From the NCBI RefSeq assembly GCF_034347385.1, contig NZ_CP133777.1:1488001-1552000 (forward strand): a stretch of 64,000 nt of DNA, given 5' to 3'. This document shows, piece after piece, positions 18,530-28,923 of the stretch. The translations under genes were made by a program, and so were the position numbers. Below the pieces are notes generated by a model. It made no database searches. It was not told the DNA's origin and worked only from the letters and a program-made list of their open reading frames with translations. The DNA is from Actimicrobium sp. CCC2.4. Its GTDB lineage: Bacteria; Pseudomonadota; Gammaproteobacteria; Burkholderiales; Burkholderiaceae_D. Each line of letters starts with the position of its first letter. Positions within the stretch are counted from its first letter, which is position 1.

Positions 18530-20085
18530 GTCGCGAAGTTTTATTGTTGGTTGATGCGCTGGCGCGCGAAAAAAATGTCGACAAAGATATCGTCTTTGGC
18601 GCTCTGGAGCACGCGTTGTCCCAGGCGACCAAGAAACGCTATCAAGGTGATGTCGACATCCGGGTAACGATCGATCGTGATACCGGACTGTTCGAATCGT
18701 TCCGCCGCTGGCATGTCGTGCCCGATGAAGCCGGGCTGCAATTGCCTGACCAGGAAATCCTGCATTTCGAAGCGCTTGAGCAAATCAGCGACATCGAAGT
18801 CGATGACCACATCGAAGAGCCGATCGAGTCCGTTGATTTTGGCCGTCGCTTTGCTCAGGACACCAAGCAAGTCGTGTTGCAACGTATCCGTGACGCCGAG
18901 CGCGAACAGATTCTGCAAGACTTTCTCGACCGCGGCGATTCAATGGTCACCGGCACGATCAAGCGCATGGAGCGCGGCGACGCAATCGTTGAATCCGGCA
19001 AGATCGAAGCCCGCCTGCCGCGTGACCAGATGATCCCGAAAGAGAACTTGCGTATCGGGGATCGCGTCCGCGCTTTCATCCTGCGGGTTGACCGCAATGC
19101 ACGTGGTCCGCAAGTAATCCTGTCGCGCACTTCGCCGGAATTCATCATGAAGCTGTTTGAGCTTGAAGTTCCCGAGATCGAACAAGGCTTGCTGATCATT
19201 AAGTCGGCAGCCCGCGACGCCGGTGTTCGCGCCAAGATTGCCGTATTCACCAGTGATAAGCGCATCGACCCGATCGGTACCTGCGTCGGCATGCGCGGCT
19301 CCCGCGTTCAGGCCGTCACCGGCGAGCTCGGCGGCGAACGCGTCGACATCGTGCTGTGGTCCGAAGATCCGGCGCAATTCGTCATTGGTGCACTGGCGCC
19401 GGCGAACGTGTCGTCGATTGTGGTCGATGAAGAAAAACATGCGATGGACGTCGTGGTCGACGAAGAAAACCTGGCCATTGCGATCGGTCGTGGCGGACAG
19501 AACGTCCGTCTGGCAGCAGAACTGACCAACTGGCAAATCAACATCATGACGGCCGAAGAGTCCGCCAGCAAATCCGCCAATGAGACTGCCGCGATTCGCG
19601 CGCTGTTCATGGAAAAGCTCGATGTAGATCAGGAAGTCGCCGACATCCTTGTCGATGAAGGTTTTGCCAGCCTCGAAGAAATCGCTTACGTGCCGATCAG
19701 TGAAATGCTGGAGATCGAATCGTTCGATGAAGACACTGTCAATGAGCTGCGCACCCGCGCCCGCGACGCCCTGGTCACGGAAGCGATTGCTTCCGAAGAA
19801 GGTCTCGAAGGCATGGATGATGCGTTGGCCACGATGGAAGGCATGGACCGGGTTACCGCCGGCAAGCTCGGACTGGCTGGCGTGAAAACGCTGGCAGCAT
19901 TTTCCGGTTTGGCCTACGACGAGTTTGGCGCGATCCTGGCTTTGCCAGCAGACCGCGCACGGCAATTGATAGACGATGAATTTAAAGATGTGACCGATGA
20001 AGAGATGAAGCTCATCGATGCCAAGTACGATGATCGTGTCAAGGCGCTTCAAGCCAAGGCATGGAACCTCGCGGAAGCCAAATGA
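18526..20085 (+). CDS. nusA: Transcription termination/antitermination factor NusA
   Basis: The 519-residue RNA polymerase factor acts in pausing, termination and antitermination. Visible regions are an N-terminal polymerase-binding domain with [19 protein letters not shown], an S1 domain ([20 protein letters not shown]), and KH domains ([39 protein letters not shown], then [20 protein letters not shown]). Two acidic C-terminal repeats follow ([20 protein letters not shown] and [20 protein letters not shown]). All expected domains are present at normal length. It lies between rimP and infB, the usual bacterial order, and may feed back on the leader terminator. Confidence 0.97.
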   Translation: MSREVLLLVDALAREKNVDKDIVFGALEHALSQATKKRYQGDVDIRVTIDRDTGLFESFRRWHVVPDEAGLQLPDQEILHFEALEQISDIEVDDHIEEPIESVDFGRRFAQDTKQVVLQRIRDAEREQILQDFLDRGDSMVTGTIKRMERGDAIVESGKIEARLPRDQMIPKENLRIGDRVRAFILRVDRNARGPQVILSRTSPEFIMKLFELEVPEIEQGLLIIKSAARDAGVRAKIAVFTSDKRIDPIGTCVGMRGSRVQAVTGELGGERVDIVLWSEDPAQFVIGALAPANVSSIVVDEEKHAMDVVVDEENLAIAIGRGGQNVRLAAELTNWQINIMTAEESASKSANETAAIRALFMEKLDVDQEVADILVDEGFASLEEIAYVPISEMLEIESFDEDTVNELRTRARDALVTEAIASEEGLEGMDDALATMEGMDRVTAGKLGLAGVKTLAAFSGLAYDEFGAILALPADRARQLIDDEFKDVTDEEMKLIDAKYDDRVKALQAKAWNLAEAK

Positions 20086-20135
20086 TCCGAGAAGTTCGAT
20101 TATCATCTACCGCGCCACATAGAAAAGAGGACTGA

Positions 20136-22955
20136 ATGGCGAGTAACAACGTAGCCCAATTTGCGACCGAGTTGAAGATGCCGGCTGACCTGCTGCTGAC
20201 TCAGCTGCGCGCTGCTGGCGTAGAAAAAAATACGACCGAGGATGTGCTGTCGAATGAAGACAAGAACAAGCTTCTTGATCATCTGCGACGTGCGCATGGC
20301 TCCGTTGCGGCCAGCGAAGCAAAGAAAATCACCTTGACCCGCAAGGAAACAACCGAGATCAAGCAGGCTGATGCCACAGGGAAGTCACGCACCATTCAGG
20401 TCGAAGTCCGCAAGAAACGTACTTTCGTTCAGCGTGATGAAACACCGGTCGCGCAGCCTGCCGTGGTTGCAGCGGTCGTGCCAGTCATTGACGAGGCGGA
20501 AGTTGCCCGTCGTGCCGACGATGCCCGTCGCCAGGCCGAGTTGATTGCGCGTCAGGAAGCCGAGTTGCGCGAAAAGCAGGAACGTCTTGCCAAGCTTGAA
20601 GCGGATAATCTGGCACATGCCAAGGCCGTGCAAAAGGCGGAACTTGATGCCCAGAAAGCCGCCGCTGCGGAGGCTCCCGTTGTAATCGCCAAGCCGGATG
20701 AATCAGTGATCGAAGAGAAGAAACGGTTAGAAGCCGAAGAAGCGAAGAAGAAATCCGCCCAGCTGGCGAAGGATGCTGCCAGGGAAGCCGCCGAAAAAGC
20801 CGCTGCCTCGGACAAGGCCCGTCAAGCTGTCGCCGATGAAGTCGCCCAGATCAAGGCGATGATGAGCGCGCCGCGTCGGGTGATCAAGGCACCGGAGCCA
20901 GTGGCACCGGTCGTCGTGACCAAGGTTGCTGAAGGCACGTTGCACAAGCCGGCTGACAAGAAGCCGGGTGAAAAGAAAGACGACAAGAAGCCAGCCGTTG
21001 CGGTCGACAAGAAGGCCATCAAATCAGCCAATGTCTCGTCGACCTGGCAGGACGACGCCAAGAAACGCGGCGCCGGTATCAAGACCCGCGGCAATGCCGG
21101 TGGTGGTCGCGATGCATGGCGCGGTGCCAAGGGTCGCCGTCCGTCGCACGGCGGCGCGGATGATCGCGAAACGAATTTCCAGGCCCCGACCGAAGCGGTC
21201 ATCAAGGATGTGCTGGTGCCGGAGACGATTACCGTCGCCGAGCTGGCCCACAAGATGGCAGTCAAGGCCTCCGAGGTCATCAAGCATCTGATGAAACTGG
21301 GTCAGATGGTCACGATCAACCAGGTACTCGACCAGGAAACTGCGATGATCCTGGTCGAAGAGATGGGCCACACCGCCCATCCTGCGAAGGCCGATGATCC
21401 GGAAGCATTACTCGAAGATGGCGTCGAACACGCCGATGCAGAACTATTGCCACGTGCTCCTGTGGTGACCGTCATGGGTCACGTTGACCATGGTAAAACC
21501 TCGCTGCTCGATTACATCCGTCGCGCCAAGGTCGCCTCCGGTGAAGCCGGCGGTATCACCCAGCACATCGGTGCGTATCACGTCGAGACACCACGCGGCA
21601 TGATCACCTTCCTCGATACCCCGGGTCACGAAGCCTTTACGGCCATGCGTGCCCGCGGTGCGAAAGCAACTGACATCGTCATTCTGGTGGTTGCCGCCGA
21701 CGATGGCGTGATGCCGCAAACCAAGGAAGCGATTGCTCACGCCAAAGCTGCCGGCGTACCGCTGGTCGTCGCGATCAACAAGATCGACAAGCCGGGTGGC
21801 AATCTGGATCGTGTCAAGCAGGAACTGGTCACTGAAAACGTCTTGCCGGAAGAGTACGGTGGCGATTCGCCATTCATCTCTGTGTCCGCCAAAACGGGTC
21901 AGGGTATCGATGACTTGCTCGAAAGCGTGTTGTTGCAGGCTGAAGTGCTCGAACTGATGGCGCCAATCGCGTCGCCAGCCCGCGGTCTGGTGATCGAGGC
22001 GCGCCTCGACAAGGGACGCGGTCCGGTCGCAACAATTCTGGTGCAATCCGGTACTCTGCGTCGCGGTGACGTGGTGCTGGCAGGTTCGGCCTACGGCCGC
22101 GTTCGGGCCATGCTCGACGAGAACGGCAAAGCGATCAACGAAGCTGGTCCATCGATTCCGGTCGAGATCCAGGGTTTGACCGAAGTGCCGATCGCCGGCG
22201 AAGAGGTCATGGTCATGCTCGACGAGCGCAAGGCGCGTGAAATCGGCTTGTTCCGTCAAGGTAAATTCCGCGACGTGAAGCTGGCCAAGCAGCAAGCCGC
22301 CAAGCTCGAGAACATGTTTGATAATCTGGGCGAAGGTGAAGTCAAGAACCTGCCAATGATCATCAAGACCGACGTGCAGGGTTCGCAAGAAGCGCTGGTG
22401 CAGTCGCTGCAAAAGCTGTCGACTTCCGAAGTCCGGGTTCAGGTCGTGCATGCCGGTGTCGGTGGTATCACCGAGTCCGACGTCAACCTCGCCGTGGCAT
22501 CGAAAGCCGTCATCATCGGCTTCAATGTCCGCGCCGATGCACAGTCGCGCAAAGTGGCCGAATCGAACGGTGTCGACATTCGTTACTACAACATCATTTA
22601 TGATGCGGTCGACGAAATCAAAGCCGCGATGTCGGGCATGTTGTCACCTGAAAAGCGCGAGCAATCCCTGGGTCTGGTCGAAATCCGCCAGGTTCTGCTG
22701 GTCAGCAAGGTCGGCGCGATTGCCGGTTGCTACGTACTCGAAGGCCTGGTACGTCGCGGCGCGTCGGTCCGGCTGCTGCGCGACAACGTCATTCTCTGGT
22801 CGGGCGAGATCGATTCGCTCAAGCGCTTCAAGGATGACGTCAAGGAAGTCAAGTTCGGCTTCGAGTGCGGCCTGACCTTGAAGAACTTCAACGACATCAA
22901 GGAAGGCGATCAACTGGAAATCTTCGAAGTCCAGGAAGTCGCGCGGTCCCTGTAA
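20136..22955 (+). CDS. infB: Translation initiation factor IF-2
   Basis: The 939-residue GTPase places initiator tRNA on the 30S subunit. An IF2_N domain ([20 protein letters not shown]) is followed by a long charged Ala/Lys/Glu-rich linker (about residues 110-300). A second IF2_N-like element ([20 protein letters not shown]) precedes the GTPase domain, which has G1 [17 protein letters not shown]3 [10 protein letters not shown] and G4 INKIDKP. The usual domains II-IV follow. The initiator tRNA gene lies 5 kb upstream in the same orientation. Confidence 0.98.
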   Translation: MASNNVAQFATELKMPADLLLTQLRAAGVEKNTTEDVLSNEDKNKLLDHLRRAHGSVAASEAKKITLTRKETTEIKQADATGKSRTIQVEVRKKRTFVQRDETPVAQPAVVAAVVPVIDEAEVARRADDARRQAELIARQEAELREKQERLAKLEADNLAHAKAVQKAELDAQKAAAAEAPVVIAKPDESVIEEKKRLEAEEAKKKSAQLAKDAAREAAEKAAASDKARQAVADEVAQIKAMMSAPRRVIKAPEPVAPVVVTKVAEGTLHKPADKKPGEKKDDKKPAVAVDKKAIKSANVSSTWQDDAKKRGAGIKTRGNAGGGRDAWRGAKGRRPSHGGADDRETNFQAPTEAVIKDVLVPETITVAELAHKMAVKASEVIKHLMKLGQMVTINQVLDQETAMILVEEMGHTAHPAKADDPEALLEDGVEHADAELLPRAPVVTVMGHVDHGKTSLLDYIRRAKVASGEAGGITQHIGAYHVETPRGMITFLDTPGHEAFTAMRARGAKATDIVILVVAADDGVMPQTKEAIAHAKAAGVPLVVAINKIDKPGGNLDRVKQELVTENVLPEEYGGDSPFISVSAKTGQGIDDLLESVLLQAEVLELMAPIASPARGLVIEARLDKGRGPVATILVQSGTLRRGDVVLAGSAYGRVRAMLDENGKAINEAGPSIPVEIQGLTEVPIAGEEVMVMLDERKAREIGLFRQGKFRDVKLAKQQAAKLENMFDNLGEGEVKNLPMIIKTDVQGSQEALVQSLQKLSTSEVRVQVVHAGVGGITESDVNLAVASKAVIIGFNVRADAQSRKVAESNGVDIRYYNIIYDAVDEIKAAMSGMLSPEKREQSLGLVEIRQVLLVSKVGAIAGCYVLEGLVRRGASVRLLRDNVILWSGEIDSLKRFKDDVKEVKFGFECGLTLKNFNDIKEGDQLEIFEVQEVARSL

Positions 22956-22989
22956 GACAGTTTGTGAACATGCGCAGGCCTGCGTGGCT

Positions 22990-23025
22990 GCGCGAGTATC
23001 CGACCTTCACGGTCGGGTCTCGCGC
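22990..23025 (+). promoter_or_regulatory. Strong stem-loop between infB and rbfA
   Basis: GCGCGAG (22990-22996) pairs with CTCGCGC (23019-23025), and inside it CCGACC (23000-23005) pairs with GGTCGG (23011-23016) around loop TTCAC. No T run follows, so it is more likely an mRNA processing or partial attenuation element than a terminator. AGGCCT palindromes flank it near 22976 and 23034. Confidence 0.4.
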
Positions 23026-23117
23026 GGGCACACAGGCCTGTACTATTTGGGGCAGCCCATTTGCAGTACTTCGACCGGCCGGCGTTGTTCCGCCGTCGAA
23101 TCTATCGAGTCATCATC

Positions 23118-23507
23118 ATGGCAAAGCACAGCAAAACCATTCCCGTCCGCGGTATCCGCGTGGCCGACCAGATTCAGCGCGACCTCGCTGAAATCGTCGC
23201 GTATGAACTAAAAGATCCGCGCGTTGGCATGATCACCGTCACCGAAGTCCAGCTCACGCCGGACTACGCGCACGCCAAAGTATTTTTCACGATGCTCAGC
23301 GATGACAAGGAAGCGATCAAGAATACCGTCACCGGCCTGAAGATTGCCTCCGGTTTCATTCGCGGTCAGCTTGGTCGTCGCCTGCATGTGCACACGCTGC
23401 CGGAGCTGCATTTCGTGCACGACACGTCGACCGCGCGCGGCATGGAATTGTCGAAGTTGATCGATGAAGCCAACGCGACCCGTGCCAAGGATGACGATCA
23501 GGCGTAA
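23118..23507 (+). CDS. rbfA: 30S ribosome-binding factor RbfA
   Basis: The 129-residue KH-fold protein binds the 30S subunit during late 16S rRNA maturation and cold adaptation. Family features are [40 protein letters not shown] and the C-terminal [21 protein letters not shown] 23118 ([12 protein letters not shown]) is selected over 23061, since homologues begin here. It is separated from infB by 162 bases holding a stem-loop, and is followed by truB 23 bases downstream. Confidence 0.94.
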   Translation: MAKHSKTIPVRGIRVADQIQRDLAEIVAYELKDPRVGMITVTEVQLTPDYAHAKVFFTMLSDDKEAIKNTVTGLKIASGFIRGQLGRRLHVHTLPELHFVHDTSTARGMELSKLIDEANATRAKDDDQA

Positions 23508-23530
23508 GCCCGGTCGGATCCGGCATCACG

Positions 23531-24463
23531 ATGGCAACTTTTCCACCCCGTAAAAAACGCGTTCCGGTGCATGGCGTGCTGCTGCTCGACAAGGCAGCAG
23601 GGCACTCGAGCAACGATGCGCTGATCAAGGCCAAGCGCTTGTTCAATGCCGAGAAGGCCGGTCACACCGGTACGCTAGACCCGTTCGCGACCGGCTTGCT
23701 GCCGCTGTGTTTCGGCGAAGCGACCAAGTTCGCACAGGACTTGCTCGAGGCCGACAAGACCTACGAAACCGTGGTGCATCTTGGCTTGCGCAGTGATACC
23801 GGCGACACCGAAGGCCAGATTCTCGAGACCTTGCCGGTGGATGTGACGCGGGCGCAGATCGACGCCGTGCTCGAAAAATTCCGTGGTCCTATCGATCAGG
23901 TGCCACCGATGTATTCGGCCCTGAAACGTGACGGCAAACCGTTGTACGAATATGCACGCGCCGGCATCACGCTGGAACGCGAAGCGCGTCCGGTAGTGAT
24001 TCATTTGCTGGAGTTCGTCCGTTACGAAGCGCCTTTTCTGACCTTGCGTGTGAGCTGCAGCAAAGGCACTTACATCCGCGTACTCGGCGAAGACATCGGT
24101 GCGGCGCTCGGTTGCGGCGCTCATCTGAACGCGTTGCGCCGGACCCGGGTGGGCGATCTGGTATTGGCCGATGCAGTCACGCTCGAACAGATCATGGCCT
24201 TCGCGGAAGACCAGCGCGGCACCATGCTCGCGCCGGTCGATGCCTTGCTGGCGAGTTTTCCGCTGCTGTCACTGACCGATGAACTGGCGCGCCGCTTCCT
24301 GCACGGACAGCGCCTGTCGCTGGGCAAGGAAGCCATTGCGCTGCCAGCGACCGAAGGCAGGGTGAGAGTGTTCCGGGAGTCCGATGCGTGCTTGCTGGGT
24401 ACTGGCCTGATGCAGGAATTCGGCGTACTGGCACCGGAGCGTCTGGTTTCTACAGCAACGTGA
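23531..24463 (+). CDS. truB: tRNA pseudouridine(55) synthase TruB
   Basis: The 310-residue enzyme converts U55 of the tRNA T loop to pseudouridine. The active-site aspartate lies in KAGHTGTLDPFATGLLPLCF, and the KTYETVVHLGLRSDTGDTEG, VPPMYSALKRDGKPLYEYAR and SKGTYIRVLGEDIG motifs are all present. A C-terminal PUA-like domain follows. It is the last gene of the rimP-nusA-infB-rbfA-truB run; typA starts 190 bases further on and may have its own promoter. Confidence 0.96.
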   Translation: MATFPPRKKRVPVHGVLLLDKAAGHSSNDALIKAKRLFNAEKAGHTGTLDPFATGLLPLCFGEATKFAQDLLEADKTYETVVHLGLRSDTGDTEGQILETLPVDVTRAQIDAVLEKFRGPIDQVPPMYSALKRDGKPLYEYARAGITLEREARPVVIHLLEFVRYEAPFLTLRVSCSKGTYIRVLGEDIGAALGCGAHLNALRRTRVGDLVLADAVTLEQIMAFAEDQRGTMLAPVDALLASFPLLSLTDELARRFLHGQRLSLGKEAIALPATEGRVRVFRESDACLLGTGLMQEFGVLAPERLVSTAT

Positions 24464-24653
24464 ACATGATGGCGATGTCACTGAAAAGTCATCTGCCATT
24501 GTGCGGTTCGTGCAGCGCAACATGTTAGAATGCACGGTTTTCGAAATTACACACTCATCTCTTGACGCTTCAGGCTCGAAGCAAGCACCCCAACCAGCAC
24601 CAAACGAGCACTGAGCAAGAACGAACCACGCAAGAATTCAGCCCGAAAAGATC

Positions 24654-26486
24654 ATGTCAAATACAAAACGCGCCATCCGTAACATCGCCATCATCGCTCA
24701 CGTTGACCATGGCAAAACCACCCTCGTTGACAAGTTGCTGCGTCAGTCGGGTACCTTCCGCGATAACCAGCAAGTCGATGCACGCGTGATGGACTCCAAT
24801 GACCTCGAAAAAGAACGTGGCATCACGATTCTGTCGAAAAATTGCGCCGTCGAGTATGAAGGCACTCACATCAACATCGTTGACACCCCGGGCCATGCCG
24901 ACTTCGGTGGTGAAGTCGAGCGCGTCCTGTCGATGGTCGACAGTGTGCTGCTGCTGGTCGATGCACAGGAAGGTCCGATGCCGCAAACGCGTTTCGTGAC
25001 CCGCAAGGCACTGGCGCTGGGCCTGAAGCCTATCGTTGTCGTCAACAAGATCGATCGTCCGGGCGCCCGTCCTGAATGGGCCATCAACGCCACCTTCGAA
25101 TTGTTCGACAAGCTCGGTGCGACCGAAGAGCAACTCGATTTCCCTGTCGTGTTCGCTTCCGCACTGAACGGTTATTCGAGCCTCGACTCGACCGTCCGTG
25201 ACGGCGACATGAAGCCACTGTTCGACGCTATCCTGCGCCACGTGCCAGCGCGCGAAGATGACCAGGACGGTCCGCTGCAGCTGCAAATTTCTTCCCTTGA
25301 TTATTCGTCGTACGTCGGCAAGATCGGCATTGGCCGCATCACCCGCGGTCGCGTGCGCGGCCTGCAAGACGTCATCATCATGGACGGCCCGGACGGCGTG
25401 CCACGCAAGGCCCGCGTCAATCAAGTCCTGAACTTCAAAGGTCTCGATCGCGTGCTGGTCGACGAAGCCGTTGCCGGCGATATCGTCCTGATCAACGGTA
25501 TCGACGAACTCGGTATCGGCACCACGGTGTGCGCTCCTGACATGCCGGATGCATTGCCGATGCTGACCGTCGACGAGCCAACCCTGACGATGAACTTCAT
25601 GGTCAACAACTCGCCACTGGCTGGCCGTGAAGGCAAGTTCGTCACCAGCCGTCAGTTGCGCGAGCGTCTTGACCGCGAACTGAAAGCCAACGTTGCCTTG
25701 CGCGTTGCGCCTACCGACGACGATACGATTTTCGAAGTCTCGGGTCGCGGCGAATTGCACCTGACCATCCTGATCGAAAACATGCGTCGCGAAGGTTTCG
25801 AGCTGGCGGTTTCGCGTCCGCGCGTCGTGTTCAAGATGGTCGACGGCGTGCGTCATGAGCCGTTTGAACTGCTGTCGGTTGATGTCGAAGAAGTCAACCA
25901 GGGCGGCGTCATGGAAGAGCTGGGTCGTCGTCGCGGCGATCTGCAGAACATGGAATCCGATGGTAAAGGTCGCGTGCGTCTTGAATACCGTATCCCGGCC
26001 CGTGGCCTGATCGGTTTCCAGGGCGAGTTCATGACCCTGACCCGCGGTACCGGCTTGATGAGCCATATTTTTGACGAGTACGCACCGGTCGACAACACTC
26101 GTGGCGAAATGGCTTCCCGTCGTAACGGCGTACTGGTCTCGCAAGATGACGGCGCTGCCGTTGCCTACGCGCTCTGGAAACTGCAGGATCGCGGCCGTAT
26201 GTTTGTGGTTCATAACGACCCGGTGTACGAAGGCATGATTATCGGTATCCACTCCCGTGACAATGACCTGGTCGTCAACCCGATCAAGGGCAAGCAATTG
26301 ACCAACGTGCGTTCGTCGGGTACCGATGAAGCCGTGCGCCTGGTCCCGCCTATCCAGATGTCGCTGGAATACGCTGTCGAATTCATCGATGACGATGAAC
26401 TGGTCGAAATCACGCCGAAGAGCATTCGTCTGCGTAAGCGTTACCTGAAAGAAGCTGACCGCAAGAAAGCATCGCGCGACGCGTAA
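24654..26486 (+). CDS. typA: Ribosome-associated GTPase TypA/BipA
   Basis: The 610-residue translational GTPase is related to EF-G and linked to ribosome assembly and stress growth. The G1 ([18 protein letters not shown]), switch region [18 protein letters not shown]3 ([17 protein letters not shown]) and G4 ([14 protein letters not shown]) motifs are intact. The BipA-specific C-terminal domain includes [20 protein letters not shown] and [14 protein letters not shown]. Length is as expected (about 605). An intrinsic terminator follows at 26543-26595. Confidence 0.97.
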   Translation: MSNTKRAIRNIAIIAHVDHGKTTLVDKLLRQSGTFRDNQQVDARVMDSNDLEKERGITILSKNCAVEYEGTHINIVDTPGHADFGGEVERVLSMVDSVLLLVDAQEGPMPQTRFVTRKALALGLKPIVVVNKIDRPGARPEWAINATFELFDKLGATEEQLDFPVVFASALNGYSSLDSTVRDGDMKPLFDAILRHVPAREDDQDGPLQLQISSLDYSSYVGKIGIGRITRGRVRGLQDVIIMDGPDGVPRKARVNQVLNFKGLDRVLVDEAVAGDIVLINGIDELGIGTTVCAPDMPDALPMLTVDEPTLTMNFMVNNSPLAGREGKFVTSRQLRERLDRELKANVALRVAPTDDDTIFEVSGRGELHLTILIENMRREGFELAVSRPRVVFKMVDGVRHEPFELLSVDVEEVNQGGVMEELGRRRGDLQNMESDGKGRVRLEYRIPARGLIGFQGEFMTLTRGTGLMSHIFDEYAPVDNTRGEMASRRNGVLVSQDDGAAVAYALWKLQDRGRMFVVHNDPVYEGMIIGIHSRDNDLVVNPIKGKQLTNVRSSGTDEAVRLVPPIQMSLEYAVEFIDDDELVEITPKSIRLRKRYLKEADRKKASRDA

Positions 26487-26542
26487 TTTACCGTGAACGG
26501 ATCGGACTTCAGGTCTGATCCCTTGCATCGAATTTGCAATGA

Positions 26543-26595
26543 GCCCGTCGGGTTCCTGCTGCCTTCACCGGCAGTATGGATCCGGCGGGTTTTTT
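26543..26595 (+). terminator. Intrinsic terminator of typA
   Basis: An outer arm CCCGTCGG pairs with CCGGCGGG, an inner GCTGCC pairs with GGCAGT around TTCACC, and six T residues follow (26590-26595). It stands 57 bases after the typA stop and ends just before the transporter gene. Confidence 0.85.
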
Positions 26596-26609
26596 ACTTC
26601 GGGAGCCTT

Positions 26610-27497
26610 ATGTTTTCGCTGTTGAATCACCGCCGTGCCGTCTTGCTGATGATCATTGCCGCTGTCTTGTGGAGTAGCGCTGGCGTCATGACGCGCCAGC
26701 TCGACGCGGCGCGCGGCTTTGAAGTGACCTTCTGGCGCAGCTTTTTTGCTGCCGTGTTTGTGGTGGGCGCATTGCGGTGGCAGCAGCGCGGCCGCGTGCT
26801 GACTAAGCTGCGCAATCTGGGACCGGTCGGGCTGGTGTCCGGTGCGATGTGGGCTACGATGTTTTGCTGCTTCATGATTGCATTGACGATGACCACGGTT
26901 GCCAACACCCTGATCGTGCTCAGCGTCGCGCCGCTGCTGACCGCCTTGCTAGCCTGGCTGTTGCTGCACCAGCGCATCGCGTCGCGTACCTGGCTGGCAA
27001 TCGCGGTGGCCTGTGTTGGCATCGGGTGGATGTTTTCGAGTGGTGTCTCGCACGTTAGCGGTACCTCGTTAATCGGCATGGGGATCGCGTTTGGCGCACC
27101 GCTGGCGGCCTCGGTTAATTTTATTTTGCTCAAGAAGGCCGGGGCGCAAGTCGATCTGATTCCGGCTGTGCTGGTGGGGGCCACTTTATCGGCATTGGCG
27201 ATGTTACCGTTCAGCTGGCCGATGCAGGCATCGCTGCATGATGTCGCGATCCTGGCCGGCCTCGGATTTTTTCAGCTCGGGCTGCCGTGCATGATGGTAG
27301 TGACGGCATCGCGGGCGTTATCGGCGCCGGAAATGTCTTTACTGGCGTTGGTCGAGGTATTGCTGGGCCCGGTCTGGGCCTGGCTCGGTGCCGGTGAAAT
27401 CCCGGCAACCGACACACTGGTTGGCGGCGCGCTGGTGATCGCCGCACTGGTGTTCAACGAGCTGGTCGCATTGCGTCGACCAGCCGCGGTTGCCTGA
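26610..27497 (+). CDS. DMT-superfamily transporter with EamA domains
   Basis: The 295-residue inner-membrane protein has about ten predicted spans in two EamA repeats. The first opens with MIIAAVLWSSAGVMTRQL and the second with SLIGMGIAFGAPLAASVNFI; ALSAPEMSLLALVEVLLGPV is a family-typical late motif. Family members export amino acids or metabolites, but the substrate here is unknown. ATG 26610 (MFSLLNHRR) is preceded by GGGAG; the in-frame start at 26493 lies before the typA terminator and is rejected. It is convergent with the aminotransferase gene, with two bases between the stops. Confidence 0.87.
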   Translation: MFSLLNHRRAVLLMIIAAVLWSSAGVMTRQLDAARGFEVTFWRSFFAAVFVVGALRWQQRGRVLTKLRNLGPVGLVSGAMWATMFCCFMIALTMTTVANTLIVLSVAPLLTALLAWLLLHQRIASRTWLAIAVACVGIGWMFSSGVSHVSGTSLIGMGIAFGAPLAASVNFILLKKAGAQVDLIPAVLVGATLSALAMLPFSWPMQASLHDVAILAGLGFFQLGLPCMMVVTASRALSAPEMSLLALVEVLLGPVWAWLGAGEIPATDTLVGGALVIAALVFNELVALRRPAAVA

Positions 27498-27499
27498 AA

Positions 27500-28876
27500 T
27501 CAGACCGTCATTTCTTCGACATCCGGCACGGTCTTCTGGCTCTTGAGGATTGCGCCTATCGCACCGAATAGCTGATCGATCTGCGGCTTGTCGATGATCA
27601 GCGGTGGCGACAGCGCAATGATGTCGCCGGTGGTGCGGATCAGTACGCCTTTTTCCCAGAAGGCTTTCAGAAACACATCGAACGCACGCATGCCCGGCTT
27701 GCCGGCGACGCCATCGAGTTCGATGCCGCAGACCAGGCCGAGGTTGCGGATGTCTTTCACGTAGGGCAAGCCTTTCAGGCTGTGCGCCGCCTGTTCGAAA
27801 TACGGTGCCATCGCGGCGGCGCGCTCGAACAGGTGCTCGGATTTATATACGTCGATGGTGGCCACCGCTGCAGCCGCCGCCAGCGGATGGCCGGTGTAGG
27901 TATAGCCGTGATAGAACTCGATCGCATTTTCGGGGGCCATGCTCATGAAGGTGTCATGGACATCCTGGCGCACGATGACCGCACCCATCGGCACCGTGGC
28001 GTTGGTCAGGCCTTTGGCGCAGACGATCATGTCCGGCACGACGCCGAAATAATCGGCACCGAACGGCGTGCCGAGTCGCCCGAAGCCCGTGATGACTTCA
28101 TCGAAGATCAGCAGGATGCCGTATTTATCGCAGATCGCACGGATCTTTTGCAGATAGCCTTTTGGCGGCAGGATCACGCCGGTCGAGCCTTGCAACGGTT
28201 CGATGATGACTGCTGCCACGGTGGCCGGATCGTGCAGCGCCAGCAGGCGCTGTTCGAGCTCGTCGGCCATCTCGGCACCATGTTCCGGCAAGCCTTTTGA
28301 AAACGCATTCTTGCTGATATCAAGCGGATGGCGCAGATGGTCGACCGCTGGCAAGCCGGGGCCGAAATGCTTGCGGTTGCCGGCAATCCCGCCGACTGAA
28401 ATACCGCCGAAACCGACGCCGTGATAACCGCGTTCGCGGCCGATCAGCCGGTGCCGCATGCCATCGCCACGGACACGGTGATACGCCAATGCGATCTTCA
28501 GTGCCGAGTCGACTGCTTCTGAGCCGTCATTGCAAAAGAAGACCCGGTTCAATCCTTCCGGTGCCAGCGACACCAGCGCCGTGGCTGCCTCGAAGGCTTT
28601 CGGGTGACCCATCTGGAACACTGGTGCGAAGTCCATTTCGCCGGCCTGGCGGCGGATGGCTTCGGTGATTTTCGGATGACAGTGACCGGCATTGCTGCAC
28701 CACAGGCCAGCGGTGCCATCGAGGATCTGGCGGCCATCGTCAGTTGTGTAATGCATGCCGGAGGCGGCGACCAGCATCCGCGGTTTGGACTTGAACTGGC
28801 GATTGGCGGTAAACGGCATCCAGAAATGGTCGGTGTTGAGCATGGCAGCAGGTCCGTGGGTGGTGAGGGAAGGCAA
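27500..28876 (-). CDS. Class III PLP aminotransferase, beta-alanine/omega-amino acid:pyruvate type
   Basis: The 458-residue fold-type I aminotransferase shows FWMPFTANRQFKSKPRML and DGTAGLWCSNAGHCHPKITE at the N terminus. The phosphate-binding FFCNDGSEAVDSALKIALAY, the aspartate in LLIFDEVITGFGRLG and the PLP lysine in IVCAKGLTNATVPMGAVI are all present. The opening residues closely resemble omega-amino acid (beta-alanine):pyruvate transaminases. It probably moves amino groups from beta-alanine, amines or related omega-amino acids to pyruvate. No partner dehydrogenase is adjacent, so exact substrate is uncertain. Confidence 0.88.
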   Translation of the reverse strand: MPSLTTHGPAAMLNTDHFWMPFTANRQFKSKPRMLVAASGMHYTTDDGRQILDGTAGLWCSNAGHCHPKITEAIRRQAGEMDFAPVFQMGHPKAFEAATALVSLAPEGLNRVFFCNDGSEAVDSALKIALAYHRVRGDGMRHRLIGRERGYHGVGFGGISVGGIAGNRKHFGPGLPAVDHLRHPLDISKNAFSKGLPEHGAEMADELEQRLLALHDPATVAAVIIEPLQGSTGVILPPKGYLQKIRAICDKYGILLIFDEVITGFGRLGTPFGADYFGVVPDMIVCAKGLTNATVPMGAVIVRQDVHDTFMSMAPENAIEFYHGYTYTGHPLAAAAAVATIDVYKSEHLFERAAAMAPYFEQAAHSLKGLPYVKDIRNLGLVCGIELDGVAGKPGMRAFDVFLKAFWEKGVLIRTTGDIIALSPPLIIDKPQIDQLFGAIGAILKSQKTVPDVEEMTV

Positions 28877-28923
28877 TCATGGTAGTCCTGTTCGCGGGCA
28901 GGCGGGGGCGTATTTCGGGTTGC

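Noticed and set aside
24499-24531. TTGTGC and TAGAAT as a typA promoter
   Set aside because: The spacing is 21 bases, outside the usual range for sigma-70.
24657-26528. A 623-codon open frame antisense to typA
   Set aside because: It mirrors the typA frame almost end to end, is composition-driven, has no recognised domain, and the plus-strand gene has full GTPase motifs.
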